NCBI GenBank assembly: GCA_944384195.1 | Contig: CALWSK010000003.1 | Location: forward strand, 1 to 64,000 | Direction: 5' to 3' | DNA: 64,000 nt | Source of the DNA: an uncultured Clostridia bacterium | Lineage (GTDB): Bacteria > Bacillota > Clostridia > Lachnospirales > CAG-274 | Part shown: positions 26,277-34,980 of the stretch, piece by piece | Position numbering within the stretch: position 1 is the first letter of the stretch | How the letters are laid out: each line of letters starts with the position of its first letter | Translations under genes and position numbers: made by a program | Notes under the pieces: model-generated | What the model saw: the letters and a program-made list of their open reading frames with translations, nothing else | The model's database searches: none | What the model was told of the DNA's origin: nothing

Positions 26277-26588
26277 TTAACCGTTTATTTTTTCGATTTT
26301 AAGCATTGTAAAAGGTTGTCTATGTCCTTTTTTCTTGTGGAAACCTTTTTTAGGTTTATATTTGTAAACAATAACTTTTTTAGCTTTGCCATTGCCAATT
26401 ACACTAGCGCTTACACTAGCTCCAGCAACTGTAGGAGCACCAAATTTAACGTTTTCTCCATCAGCAACGCTAAGAACTTTGTCAAATGTGTATGTTGAGC
26501 CAGCTTCAACGTCTAATTTTTCAACTTTGATAACATCGCCCTCGCATACTTTATATTGTTTACCACCAGTTTCAATGATTGCGTACAT
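26277..26588 (-). CDS. rplU: 50S ribosomal protein L21
   Basis: 103-residue L21 that binds 23S rRNA. Seen: [13 protein letters not shown] start and C-terminal [16 protein letters not shown] begin at ATG 26588, which has GGGAGG 7 bases upstream and matches the family start; 23 extra residues in the open frame come from the leader. First gene of rplU-prp-rpmA. Confidence 0.97.
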   Translation of the reverse strand: MYAIIETGGKQYKVCEGDVIKVEKLDVEAGSTYTFDKVLSVADGENVKFGAPTVAGASVSASVIGNGKAKKVIVYKYKPKKGFHKKKGHRQPFTMLKIEKING

Positions 26589-26690
26589 TAGTACACCTCC
26601 CTTAAATAAAATCGCCAGATACGGTGCATAGCTTAAACCTCTCTGTGCGTTAAACAACCCTATTATAGCACCCTATACATTTTTTGTCAA
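26589..26690 (-). promoter_or_regulatory. Promoter and probable L21 leader ahead of rplU
   Basis: Near-perfect promoter: TTGACA (26690-26685), 17 bases, TATAAT (26667-26662). The leader of about 65 bases contains short G+C-rich segments (GTGCATAGC, CTCTGTGCG) able to form an imperfect hairpin. Firmicute rplU genes often carry an autoregulatory L21 leader here; that identity is inference. Confidence 0.6.
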
Positions 26691-26692
26691 CA

Positions 26693-27886
26693 CTATTTGA
26701 CGCTCCCTCCCCCTTTTATTCTCACGTTAACTAAAACTTCTATATCCACTATTTCATAAATATTTACATTCTCAAGGTTATATTTTTTATATAAATCATA
26801 TTTTTCTCTTCTTATAAGCTCTTTTAAGCCAAATAAGTCTGCCCCTAGCTCTTTCATCTTATTTATAGCAAGCTCTATATTTTTTCTAACTTCAAGCGCT
26901 AAAGCCTCTTCTACCTTCTTATATTCATCACTATTCATAACTATGCTTTTCCCAAGGCTATATTCTGATATATTCCCCTCTGCGTTTATATCAAATCTAA
27001 CTTTTATCTTGCCATCTTTTTCTTCTATCTTCCTTTTTACTTTCTTCTTATATATAGTAGTACTTATATAGCCGTCTTCAAAGGGTGCGTCTATTTCCCC
27101 TAGGCTCTTTTTATCTACAACCCATAAAAGCCCTCTACTTTCAGCACTATCTAGCCTTCCCGCATATTTTCCTTGCTTTAATGCTACAGTTCCAAAAAGC
27201 CTCACATCATCGTCTACTATCTCTATATCTGGTAATACAGCATCTTCTCTTGCAAGCATATCTTGTATCATATCTTCTAAGTCTATGTTATAAGTAAGAG
27301 CAGAGCTTCTTTTGCCATTTTTATAAAAGTCATTTATATATATTCCTAACATTTTCTCGTCTTTAGGCACAGTTTCTAATATATCTTTAGCATTCTTGCT
27401 TGTCCCAAGGATAACTACTTTTCGGCTTATTTCATTATTTCTCTCAAGACTGTCTATTACTTCCTTTAGCATATCCTCATCTTTTAATATTTCATTACCA
27501 AGCACTACCGCCTTAGTATGACCAAAGTATAGCTTTTTGCTCATATATGTGTCTATAAGCTGGATTACACTAGCTACGCTAGCCCCTTCCCCAAGCTTTA
27601 TAGCCTCGTTCTTGCTCTGTCCAGAACTGTCTTGCATAGCCTCACTTTGATTTTTTTCGCTCTTGCCCTCTTTCTCCTCCTCAGATACATCTGGCATAGC
27701 TAAAGATACTATAAATCTTTTTTCTTCTCCGTTTTTTTCTATATTAGTATCCTCTTCTTCTGTATATTTATCTATCCCTATAGCTAATACTATAGCCCTT
27801 TCCTCTAGCTCCACTTTATCAAAACATCCTACAAGCCCTAAAGGCATAATGCTAGCTAAAATAAGGCTAACTATTTTTCTTATCAT
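26693..27886 (-). CDS. gerAC: Spore germination receptor lipoprotein, Ger(x)C family
   Basis: 397-residue C subunit of a GerA-type nutrient receptor in the spore inner membrane. Seen: lipoprotein signal with LVGC at about 18-21, then LEERAIVLAIGIDK, the family's opening, and a Ger(x)C domain to the end. A charged Glu/Ser/Lys insertion lies near residues 70-95. ATG has GGGGGG upstream and overlaps the gerAB end by 20 bases. Its transcript ends just before the rplU promoter. Confidence 0.95.
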   Translation of the reverse strand: MIRKIVSLILASIMPLGLVGCFDKVELEERAIVLAIGIDKYTEEEDTNIEKNGEEKRFIVSLAMPDVSEEEKEGKSEKNQSEAMQDSSGQSKNEAIKLGEGASVASVIQLIDTYMSKKLYFGHTKAVVLGNEILKDEDMLKEVIDSLERNNEISRKVVILGTSKNAKDILETVPKDEKMLGIYINDFYKNGKRSSALTYNIDLEDMIQDMLAREDAVLPDIEIVDDDVRLFGTVALKQGKYAGRLDSAESRGLLWVVDKKSLGEIDAPFEDGYISTTIYKKKVKRKIEEKDGKIKVRFDINAEGNISEYSLGKSIVMNSDEYKKVEEALALEVRKNIELAINKMKELGADLFGLKELIRREKYDLYKKYNLENVNIYEIVDIEVLVNVRIKGGGSVK

Positions 27887-28976
27887 TGCTATCCCCCCTT
27901 ATCTTCATTATAAAATATAGAGCAATAGGCAAGATAAATATATAAAAAGTCCCAAAAGTAATATTGCTAAAATCTACTACTTTATATACCATCTCTATAT
28001 CTTTAGGTAAAAAAGAAATAATATATATAATAGGTACAAAAACACATATAAATTTAGTATGCGTACCTTTTTTAGCTATGTCTTTCCCTATTACCGCCGA
28101 AAAAAATATTCCCGCATTTACTATCATAAATATAGATATTATCCAAAATGTCATTATAAGAGCGTCTTGCCTTTCTATAAAAGAACCAGGTAAATCTATA
28201 GTATCCATAAGTTCTAAAACTGGCCACATTTGATGGGATATATCGTATTTCCCAAATCTTGCTATAGTTATAAGCGTTGTAAATGTCATTATTATCCCTA
28301 CTATGCCTATAGCTTTCATACTAGCCCCTTTTATCTTCTGCTTTTCTTTTATATATGGATAAACGAGGAATATAAACTCTATACCAGAAAAATAAAAAGT
28401 CATATAAGCTCCGCCTCTTAAAAACTTGCTAGGCTCTATCTCTCTTAAAAAAGGGCGTATATTAGAAAAATCTAGACCAAATATAGCTATAAAAAATACA
28501 AAAAATAGAGGCAAAAATACTATAAATATTAGTATCTCTGCTATACGCCCTCTTGCCTCATAACCCTTGCTCGCCATGTAGGCGCCAAGTATAAGCATAC
28601 TAAGGGATATAATCCAAAAAGGAGTGTTAAAAAGCATTATCTCTTTTAATATTTCAGAAAACACCCTAATTTGCATAGCTACAGATATCAATATCTTTAC
28701 TATAAACCCAATGCTTATAATATACCCAAGAGGTTTTCCTAATATCTTTTTACTATATTCTACAAAATTATCATCTGGATAGCTTTTTGCAACTTCATTT
28801 ATAAAAAATAAACATACTAAAGACAAAATAAGCCCAAAAATTATAAGTATCCAGCCGTTTTGTCCTCCATATTCCACCGCTTTTTGTGGCAAAATAGTTA
28901 TCCCCATACCAAATATATCAAGTATTAAAAGTAGTTTTAGTTGTCTTATCGTTATAAAATTATTCTCTGAAAACAT
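27867..28976 (-). CDS. gerAB: Spore germination receptor permease subunit, GerAB family
   Basis: 369-residue integral membrane protein of the amino acid-polyamine-organocation superfamily, with about ten hydrophobic segments. Seen: TIRQLKLLLILDIFGMGI opening and YGGQNGW near residue 35. It is the B subunit thought to bind the germinant. AGAGGTGG before ATG; 11 bases after gerAA. Confidence 0.95.
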   Translation of the reverse strand: MFSENNFITIRQLKLLLILDIFGMGITILPQKAVEYGGQNGWILIIFGLILSLVCLFFINEVAKSYPDDNFVEYSKKILGKPLGYIISIGFIVKILISVAMQIRVFSEILKEIMLFNTPFWIISLSMLILGAYMASKGYEARGRIAEILIFIVFLPLFFVFFIAIFGLDFSNIRPFLREIEPSKFLRGGAYMTFYFSGIEFIFLVYPYIKEKQKIKGASMKAIGIVGIIMTFTTLITIARFGKYDISHQMWPVLELMDTIDLPGSFIERQDALIMTFWIISIFMIVNAGIFFSAVIGKDIAKKGTHTKFICVFVPIIYIISFLPKDIEMVYKVVDFSNITFGTFYIFILPIALYFIMKIRGDSNDKKNS

Positions 28977-28987
28977 CTTGCCACCTC

Positions 28988-30502
28988 TTAGTTAATATCT
29001 TCTTTTTTATTCTTTTTGAGGCTAAGCCTTGTCTTTTGACTATCTTTAGCAAAAATAGGTCTTTTCCTAAGCATAAATATCGGCAATTTTAAGATAGTAT
29101 CTTTCATATCGTTTAATCCATATTTCTCTACAGAAACAAAAGGATATAAATAAGGCACTCCAAAACTTTTTAGCGTTACAAGATGGATAAGACATACCAA
29201 AATGCCAAGCCAAAATCCAAAAAATCCAAGAAGTGAAGACATAATTATTATAAAATATTTTACTATTCTATATCCGGCTACTAAGGCTATATTAGGTATA
29301 GCAAAGCTACATATAGCAGTAAGTGCTATTACTATAACTACTATAGGGCTTACAAGCCCTGCTTCTACTGCCGCCTGACCTATTATTATACCACCCACTA
29401 TCCCAAGGGTGTTCCCAGTAGCCGCGGGCATTCTTATTCCTGCTTCTCTTAATGTTTCAAAGGCTATTTCCATAATCACTATCTCTAAAACCGCCGGTAT
29501 AGGCACGCTAGCCCGAGCCTCTGCCATCTTCAATATAAGCTCCATAGGTATCATACTAGGGTGATATACAGATATAGCAAGATATAACCCTGGTAAAAAT
29601 AAAGCTATAGCACCTGCTATATATCTTAAAATACGTGTTAAGCTCATTATCTCCCATCTTTGATAATAATCTTCAGAAGACTGATAAAAACTAACTAATA
29701 TAGTAGGCACAATTATAACAAATGGTGTATTGTCTACTATAATAGCCACTCTTCCCTCTAAAAGAGCCGCCGCCACCTTATCTGGTCTTTCTGTCATTTG
29801 CATCTGAGGAAATGGCGATTTATAATCATCTTCTATAAATTGCTCTATATATCCGCTATCAAGTATACCGTCTATATCTATCATACTAAGCCGTTTTTCT
29901 ACTTCTTTTACCACTTCATCTCTAGCTATATCTTTCATATACATTATGCCTATATCTGTTTTGCTTCTTTTCCCTATCCTCATCTGCTTTAGCTTAAGAT
30001 TAGTATCTCTTATTCTTCTTCTTATAAGCACACTATTTACTCTAAATGTTTCCGTAAATGCCTCTTTAGAACCTTGCACTACTATTTCTGTATCAGCAGT
30101 TCCAACACTTCTCCTAGGAAACCCCTTAGTAGATAATATTATAGCTGTATCAAATCCGTCTATTAAAAATACTGTATTTCCTGTTAATATCTCCTCTACA
30201 ACTTTTTCAAAATCTCTCTCTTCAAAAAAGTCAGTAGTGGCAAGCCCTCCATTTTTTAAAGCATCAAGGAAACTTTCTTTTAGCTCATCTCCCTCTGGTT
30301 TTACCTGCCTTATATCTATCATTATTATATCTATTATTTCATCTATAAAATTTTTATCCGTCATAACATCTATATAGCTTATATATACATCTTTTCTTAC
30401 CTTATCACCTATAGTAAATTTTCTTTTCACCATATCGCCAAAGTCTTCAAATCTCTGTTCTAAATATGCTATATTTTCATCTATATTTTTTTTAACGTCC
30501 AA
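28988..30502 (-). CDS. gerAA: Spore germination receptor subunit A, GerAA family
   Basis: 504-residue A subunit. Seen: soluble N-terminal domain (about 1-250), central LLEGRVAIIVDNTPFVIIVPT signature (within 250-275), then about five membrane segments and a basic C-terminus. Start is TTG with GGAGGGG upstream. First gene of the gerAA-AB-AC operon, which marks the organism as an endospore former. Expression in Bacillus is by forespore sigma-G; a CATTATA element lies about 40 bases before the start but I see no convincing -35 partner. Confidence 0.95.
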   Translation of the reverse strand: MDVKKNIDENIAYLEQRFEDFGDMVKRKFTIGDKVRKDVYISYIDVMTDKNFIDEIIDIIMIDIRQVKPEGDELKESFLDALKNGGLATTDFFEERDFEKVVEEILTGNTVFLIDGFDTAIILSTKGFPRRSVGTADTEIVVQGSKEAFTETFRVNSVLIRRRIRDTNLKLKQMRIGKRSKTDIGIMYMKDIARDEVVKEVEKRLSMIDIDGILDSGYIEQFIEDDYKSPFPQMQMTERPDKVAAALLEGRVAIIVDNTPFVIIVPTILVSFYQSSEDYYQRWEIMSLTRILRYIAGAIALFLPGLYLAISVYHPSMIPMELILKMAEARASVPIPAVLEIVIMEIAFETLREAGIRMPAATGNTLGIVGGIIIGQAAVEAGLVSPIVVIVIALTAICSFAIPNIALVAGYRIVKYFIIIMSSLLGFFGFWLGILVCLIHLVTLKSFGVPYLYPFVSVEKYGLNDMKDTILKLPIFMLRKRPIFAKDSQKTRLSLKKNKKEDIN

Positions 30503-30589
30503 ATTTTCCCCTCCTTTTTTATAATATAATGTTAGCTTTTACCATATATTTTTTATTTATACATTCTTTAAAAATAAAGTTGACTTTTT

Positions 30590-30619
30590 TTGTTATCTGT
30601 TCTAAAATTATACTATAAA
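30590..30619 (+). promoter_or_regulatory. Promoter of the GNAT-AIM24 operon
   Basis: TTGACT (30590-30595), 18-base spacer, TATAAA (30614-30619). The resulting leader of about 45 bases holds a ribosome site and then a hairpin (see the finding on the spacer hairpin). Confidence 0.55.
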
Positions 30620-30670
30620 AATAATTCAAATAGAAAGGAGTACTACTATCATTTTATGTAGTATTTTAGT

Positions 30671-31174
30671 ATGATTGAAAAATATTTTGATGATATATAT
30701 AACATATTAGAAGAAAGTTTTCCCAAAACTCTATATAGAAACTATGACAAACAAAAAGATTTACTAAAAAATAAAGATTATCATATCTTAAAACATATAA
30801 AAGATGATAAACTCTTAGGCTTTTTATCTTATTGGAAATTAGATAAAGATATATATTTTATTGAACATCTTGCAGTTTCAAAATCTTCTCGCAAAAATGG
30901 TATAGGTTCTGACCTTATTAAACAATTTTTAAATATGTCCGGATTAAAAGTCTTAGAAGTTGAACCGCCTCATACAGAAATAGATAAAAAACGAATTACC
31001 CTATATGAAAACTTTGGTTTTATTTTTTCAAATAATGAATACTATCAACCCCCATATAATGACGGTGATACTAAAACTAAACTACATATTATGAGTACAG
31101 AAACTTTAACAAATCAAAGGTTTAATTATGTTGTAGGTAAAATATATCAAAAAGTTTATAATACAACATACTAA
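30671..31174 (+). CDS. GNAT family N-acetyltransferase
   Basis: 167-residue acetyl-CoA-dependent acetyltransferase of unknown substrate. Seen: acetyl-CoA loop motif VSKSSRKNGIGSDLI in the middle and the conserved beta strand ending YENFGF. The ribosome site GGAG lies 30 bases before the ATG, but a 6-bp hairpin between them shortens the effective gap to 7 bases. Followed after 15 bases by the AIM24 gene on the same strand. Confidence 0.88.
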   Translation: MIEKYFDDIYNILEESFPKTLYRNYDKQKDLLKNKDYHILKHIKDDKLLGFLSYWKLDKDIYFIEHLAVSKSSRKNGIGSDLIKQFLNMSGLKVLEVEPPHTEIDKKRITLYENFGFIFSNNEYYQPPYNDGDTKTKLHIMSTETLTNQRFNYVVGKIYQKVYNTTY

Positions 31175-31189
31175 AGTTAGGAGGATACC

Positions 31190-31954
31190 ATGTTTAATAT
31201 TTCAAATTTTATAGATAACGATGATACTAAAATTATATCTGAGCTTGGTGCTTTTCAAGTTTTAGAATATGAAAGAGATTTAAGTGTAAGCCCAGAAAAT
31301 GCTATTACTGCGTATTTTAGCTCAAAAATGAATGTAAGAAGACGCCAACTAATATGTAACCTAAATGGTAATTCAGTTATAATCCAAGGTGGAGCTATGC
31401 AATGGACAGTTGGCGATGTAAACGCTACAACTGGAGTTAAGGGAGTTGGAGACTTTATAGGTAAAGCACTAAAAGGTAAAGCAACTGGGGAAACTGGCGT
31501 AAAACCAGAATATAAAGGTAATGGAGTTTTAGTACTAGAACCTACATATAAACACCTTATTCTTTTAGATGCATCTTATTTTAATAATAATGTTGTTCTA
31601 GATGATGGATTATTCTTAGCTTGCGATGCTTCTTTAAATCAAAAAGTGGTTATGAGAAATAATATATCTTCTGCTGTAGCTGGAGGAGAAGGTTTATTTA
31701 ATCTAAGCTTAGTTGGTAATGGAGCTTTCTGTATAGAATCGGACTGTCCTAAAAAAGAGCTTGTAGAAATAACTTTAGAAAACGATGTCCTAAAAATTGA
31801 CGGTAGCTTAGCTATAGCTTGGAGTGGCTCTTTAAGTTTTACAGTAGAACGTTCAAGTAAAAGTCTTATAGGTTCTGCCATATCTGGCGAAGGTCTTGTA
31901 AATGTATATAGAGGTACTGGAAAAGTTCTTATAATGCCTACACTATCTAAATAA
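31190..31954 (+). CDS. AIM24 family protein
   Basis: 254-residue beta-rich protein of the AIM24 family, whose bacterial members have no established biochemical role. Seen: repeated short beta strands with GGAMQWTVGDV, VLEPTYKHLILLD and GEGLVNVYRGTGKVLIMPT near the C-terminus. No signal peptide. TTAGGAGG precedes the ATG. Cotranscribed with the GNAT gene; ends at a strong terminator. Confidence 0.88.
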   Translation: MFNISNFIDNDDTKIISELGAFQVLEYERDLSVSPENAITAYFSSKMNVRRRQLICNLNGNSVIIQGGAMQWTVGDVNATTGVKGVGDFIGKALKGKATGETGVKPEYKGNGVLVLEPTYKHLILLDASYFNNNVVLDDGLFLACDASLNQKVVMRNNISSAVAGGEGLFNLSLVGNGAFCIESDCPKKELVEITLENDVLKIDGSLAIAWSGSLSFTVERSSKSLIGSAISGEGLVNVYRGTGKVLIMPTLSK

Positions 31955-31960
31955 ATTACT

Positions 31961-31989
31961 AAAAATAGGCTCTTTTATAGCCTATTTTT
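31961..31989 (+). terminator. Terminator of the AIM24 gene
   Basis: AAAAATAGGCT and AGCCTATTTTT pair around a 7-base loop. Confidence 0.88.
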
Positions 31990-32029
31990 AATTTTATAAA
32001 AAATTTTTAAAAAAATTTTAATTTAGGTA

Positions 32030-32058
32030 TTGACATTTTTTTCTTAGTATATTATAAT
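32030..32058 (+). promoter_or_regulatory. Promoter of the tRNA cluster
   Basis: TTGACA (32030-32035), 17-base spacer, TATAAT (32053-32058): full consensus, 31 bases before the first tRNA. Confidence 0.9.
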
Positions 32059-32089
32059 CATTATTGTTGAAAGCAGTTATAAAGCTTTT

Positions 32090-32162
<73 letters not shown>

Positions 32163-32166
32163 TCTT

Positions 32167-32237
32167 GCGGGTGTGGTTCAATGGTAGAACATCAGCCTTC
32201 CAAGCTGAGGACGTGGGTTCGATTCCCATCACCCGCT
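32167..32237 (+). tRNA. tRNA-Gly (TCC), copy 1
   Basis: Acceptor GCGGGTG/CACCCGC, anticodon TCC in loop CTTCCAA, T arm GGGTTCGATTCCC, discriminator T, no encoded CCA. Identical to the copy at 32328. Confidence 0.97.
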
Positions 32238-32251
32238 TTCATATATCAAAT

Positions 32252-32323
32252 GCGCGAGTGGCTCAGTGGTAGAGCATCGCCTTGCCAAGGCGAGGGCCGC
32301 GGGTTCGAATCCCGTCTCGCGCT
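32252..32323 (+). tRNA. tRNA-Gly (GCC)
   Basis: Acceptor GCGCGAG/CTCGCGC, anticodon GCC in loop TTGCCAA, T arm CGGGTTCGAATCCCG, discriminator T, no encoded CCA. Confidence 0.97.
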
Positions 32324-32327
32324 CTCT

Positions 32328-32398
32328 GCGGGTGTGGTTCAATGGTAGAACATCAGCCTTCCAAGCTGAGGACGTGGGTTCGATTCCCATCACCCGCT
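32328..32398 (+). tRNA. tRNA-Gly (TCC), copy 2
   Basis: Base-for-base copy of the tRNA at 32167, separated from it by tRNA-Gly(GCC). With the neighbouring copy it can recombine to lose the middle gene. Confidence 0.97.
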
Positions 32399-32407
32399 TA
32401 TTTTTTT

Positions 32408-32426
32408 GCCTTTTAAGGCTTTTTTT
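32408..32426 (+). terminator. Terminator of the tRNA operon
   Basis: GCCTTTTAAGGC hairpin followed by seven T. Confidence 0.85.
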
Positions 32427-32436
32427 ATTTATATCT

Positions 32437-32469
32437 AAAAAGACTTAGCTAAAATTAGCTAAGTCTTTT
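32437..32469 (-). terminator. Terminator of manA
   Basis: AAAAGACTTAGCTAA and TTAGCTAAGTCTTTT form a long stem with a 2-3 base loop; works on either strand, between the tRNA operon and manA. Confidence 0.85.
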
Positions 32470-32472
32470 ATA

Positions 32473-33423
32473 TTATAAACTAGACAATATTATTTTACAT
32501 TCCCCTTCTATCTTATATTTCCCATAAGATGCCGGTATAAATAAGCTTTCGCCTTTTTTAGCCTCTAAAATTTCTTTACCTATAACTTTGCATTCTCCCT
32601 CTAAAATAGTAATACAATTAAAACTGCTTTCATCACATTCTAGCTCAATCTGTTTTTTAATGTTTATTAAATCTACATTAAAATATTCACAGCTAACAAG
32701 ATTACCTCTTTCATTTTCTCCATCTTTAATTAAGTTATACTCTTTCTTAGGCTTATTAGAAGCTTTTAAACTAGTTACATCTAAAGCCTTATCAACATGC
32801 AATTCTCTAGGATTTCCATTAGCATCAAGCCTTCCAAAATCATAAATACGATAAGTAACATTAGAACGTTGTTGTATCTCTGCTATCACTATTCCTTTAC
32901 CTATAGCATGAAGTGTCCCAGGAGTTATAAAAAATACATCTCCAGCTTTTACCGAAACTTCATTTACAAGACTTTCAAGAGTATTGCTTTCTATAGCTTG
33001 TTTAAACTGTTCTTTAGTTATATCTTCTTTAAATCCATAAATAAGCTTAGCATCTTCTTCAGCATCTATAACATACCACATTTCAGTTTTACCAAAGTCA
33101 TTCTCATTTTTTAAGGCATATTCATTATCAGGATGTACTTGTATAGATAAAGCATCTTTTGCATCTATAAACTTTATAAGAATAGGTATATCATTATCTA
33201 AAGTACATTTTGTACCAAGTACAGCCTTTCCTTCTTTTTCCACATATTCTAGAAGAGTTTTTTTGTCATATTCTCCACCTTCTATATAAGTCAGACCATC
33301 TTTATGTGTAGAAAGTTCCCAGCTTTCCGCTACCTTATCAAAATCACAATCTTTTCCATATACTGTGCGAAGCTTCTCTCCACCCCAAAGATAATCTTTA
33401 AAACTAGGTTTTAATTTAAACAT
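32473..33423 (-). CDS. manA: Mannose-6-phosphate isomerase, class I
   Basis: 316-residue zinc-dependent isomerase interconverting mannose 6-phosphate and fructose 6-phosphate. Seen: cupin motif IQVHPDNEYA (zinc ligands), KTEMWYVIDA, FITPGTLHAIGKG and the catalytic-region EIQQRSNVTYRIYDFGR. Short form as in Bacillus. ATG with AGAGGTGATAGT. Single-gene transcript. Confidence 0.95.
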   Translation of the reverse strand: MFKLKPSFKDYLWGGEKLRTVYGKDCDFDKVAESWELSTHKDGLTYIEGGEYDKKTLLEYVEKEGKAVLGTKCTLDNDIPILIKFIDAKDALSIQVHPDNEYALKNENDFGKTEMWYVIDAEEDAKLIYGFKEDITKEQFKQAIESNTLESLVNEVSVKAGDVFFITPGTLHAIGKGIVIAEIQQRSNVTYRIYDFGRLDANGNPRELHVDKALDVTSLKASNKPKKEYNLIKDGENERGNLVSCEYFNVDLINIKKQIELECDESSFNCITILEGECKVIGKEILEAKKGESLFIPASYGKYKIEGECKIILSSL

Positions 33424-33534
33424 ACTATCACCTCTTTTTTTATTATAGGTACATTATAAAATATTAAATTTTATCTGTAAATGAAAAAATTATATAATAA
33501 TAATAAAAATTACATAATAAAACGTATAAAATTA

Positions 33535-34257
33535 TTAATCTTGATTTGGAAGTTTGCTCTGTATTATTTTTTTTACTCTTTTTGGTAAATACTCTTTATC
33601 TTCTTTAGATAAATCTTTTGTATAAATAGGAGGGTGTATATATACATTTACTGTAGCTGGTTTTATAAATCCTCCATTTTGTTCTTTTATTTTATAAGAA
33701 CCATCCATAGTAACAGGTACAATAGGAACATTAGTTTTAGTGGCAAGCTTAAAACTTCCAGCTTTAAAATTTCCCATTTTATCCCCTTTACTTCTAGTCC
33801 CCTCTGGGAATATAACCATACTATGACCATTTTTTACAAGATTTATAGCCTCATTTATACTATTTAGAGACTGTCTTAAGTCTTTTCTATCCATAAAAAT
33901 ACAACCAATAAACTCCATCCAAGTCCTTAACATAGGTACTTTTTTTAGCTCCATCTTAGCTACAAATCCTTTTTGTTTTGGTATAAGAGCCATAAAAATA
34001 GCTATATCAAAATCTCCTTGATGATTGCTTATAAATACTACATTTTCATCAGGTATATTTTCAACTCCATATACATTTACTGTAGATTTACTGTCTTTTA
34101 TCCTATTCTTAGCCCAATTAGAACTTAAATTAAAGCAATACTCCTTAAATTCTTTCTCTTTACCATTTTTCAAAAGTCTTCTCGCTTTTAAAATAAATGG
34201 ATAACTTATAAGTAATAAAAAAGAAAATTTAAAATACCAAATAATAGTCCTTATCAT
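33535..34257 (-). CDS. plsC: 1-acyl-sn-glycerol-3-phosphate acyltransferase
   Basis: 240-residue membrane acyltransferase making phosphatidic acid. Seen: N-terminal membrane helix (about 5-25), the HX4D motif as SNHQGDFD, a second motif near GCIFMDR, and FPEGTRS. Start set to ATG 34257, 6 bases after AAGGTG; the longer frame begins at a TTG upstream of that site. Stands alone between terminators. Confidence 0.93.
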   Translation of the reverse strand: MIRTIIWYFKFSFLLLISYPFILKARRLLKNGKEKEFKEYCFNLSSNWAKNRIKDSKSTVNVYGVENIPDENVVFISNHQGDFDIAIFMALIPKQKGFVAKMELKKVPMLRTWMEFIGCIFMDRKDLRQSLNSINEAINLVKNGHSMVIFPEGTRSKGDKMGNFKAGSFKLATKTNVPIVPVTMDGSYKIKEQNGGFIKPATVNVYIHPPIYTKDLSKEDKEYLPKRVKKIIQSKLPNQD

Positions 34258-34333
34258 AGCATACACCTTCTTAAATTTTTTTAACAATATAATATATTAT
34301 ATATCATTTGTCCCATTTTTCAACATTATTTTA

Positions 34334-34370
34334 TAAAAAAAGATGCAGATAAAAATCTACATCTTTTTTA
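34334..34370 (-). terminator. Terminator of the zinc-transporter operon
   Basis: AAAAAAGATG-AGAT stem with one mismatch around AAAA, flanked by A-run and T-run. Confidence 0.8.
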
Positions 34371-34437
34371 TTTGATATGATAAAGTATAACTTAATTTTT
34401 TAAGTTAAAATTTATAACCTAATTTATGTTTTAAATT

Positions 34438-34980
34438 TTATTGTACTACAAATTCTTCTCCTCGCTTATCTAATACTTCTATACTTTCCACATTAAGATA
34501 TAAATCGCTAAATTCTCCATTTTTTACAATTTCTGGAGTACCTACTACTCTAATCCAATCATTTTCTTTAGGATATTCTCCATCATATTTTAGAAAAAAT
34601 CCGGCCCAGCCATCATTGCCACAACACCCTGGAGCTTTTCTATAAACAGCATTTATATTTTTAACCCCTTCTTGATTATAAAATAAAGCATACATTCCTT
34701 CTAGTACAATCTTTTTATCTTTATACATATCAAAATTATAGTATATATCTTCTATTTGAGTTATAAATAATTTTTCTTTTATAACAACTTCTTCTCCTTC
34801 TATATTAGGTTGTTGTCTTTGAGTTAAAGTTTCTACATCTGTTATAAATTCACTTTCCGTACTTAGCTCTGTAATAACTTCCTCTGTTGTATTATTATTA
34901 CTTAAATTATTATTATTAGAGTTTTTACACCCTACAAGAAATATTAAACTAATTAATATAATAATTTTAAATTTTTTCAT
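34438..34980 (-). CDS. Zinc-operon lipoprotein, DUF1980-C-like
   Basis: 180-residue lipoprotein: signal with LVGC near 15-18, an Asn/Thr/Glu-rich tether (to about 60), then an OB-like domain with YRKAPGCCGNDGWAGFFL and NDWIRVVGTPE. The latter resembles the C-terminal part of DUF1980/TIGR03943 (YcgQ) proteins, which also neighbour metal genes. The CC pair could bind zinc. Its start touches the permease stop (34980), so it belongs to the ABC operon. Function unknown; extracellular zinc handling is inference. Confidence 0.75.
   Translation of the reverse strand: MKKFKIIILISLIFLVGCKNSNNNNLSNNNTTEEVITELSTESEFITDVETLTQRQQPNIEGEEVVIKEKLFITQIEDIYYNFDMYKDKKIVLEGMYALFYNQEGVKNINAVYRKAPGCCGNDGWAGFFLKYDGEYPKENDWIRVVGTPEIVKNGEFSDLYLNVESIEVLDKRGEEFVVQ

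Noticed and set aside
30503..30570. Sigma-G promoter for gerA
   Set aside because: CATTATA fits the -10 pattern, but no suitable -35 lies at the right distance.
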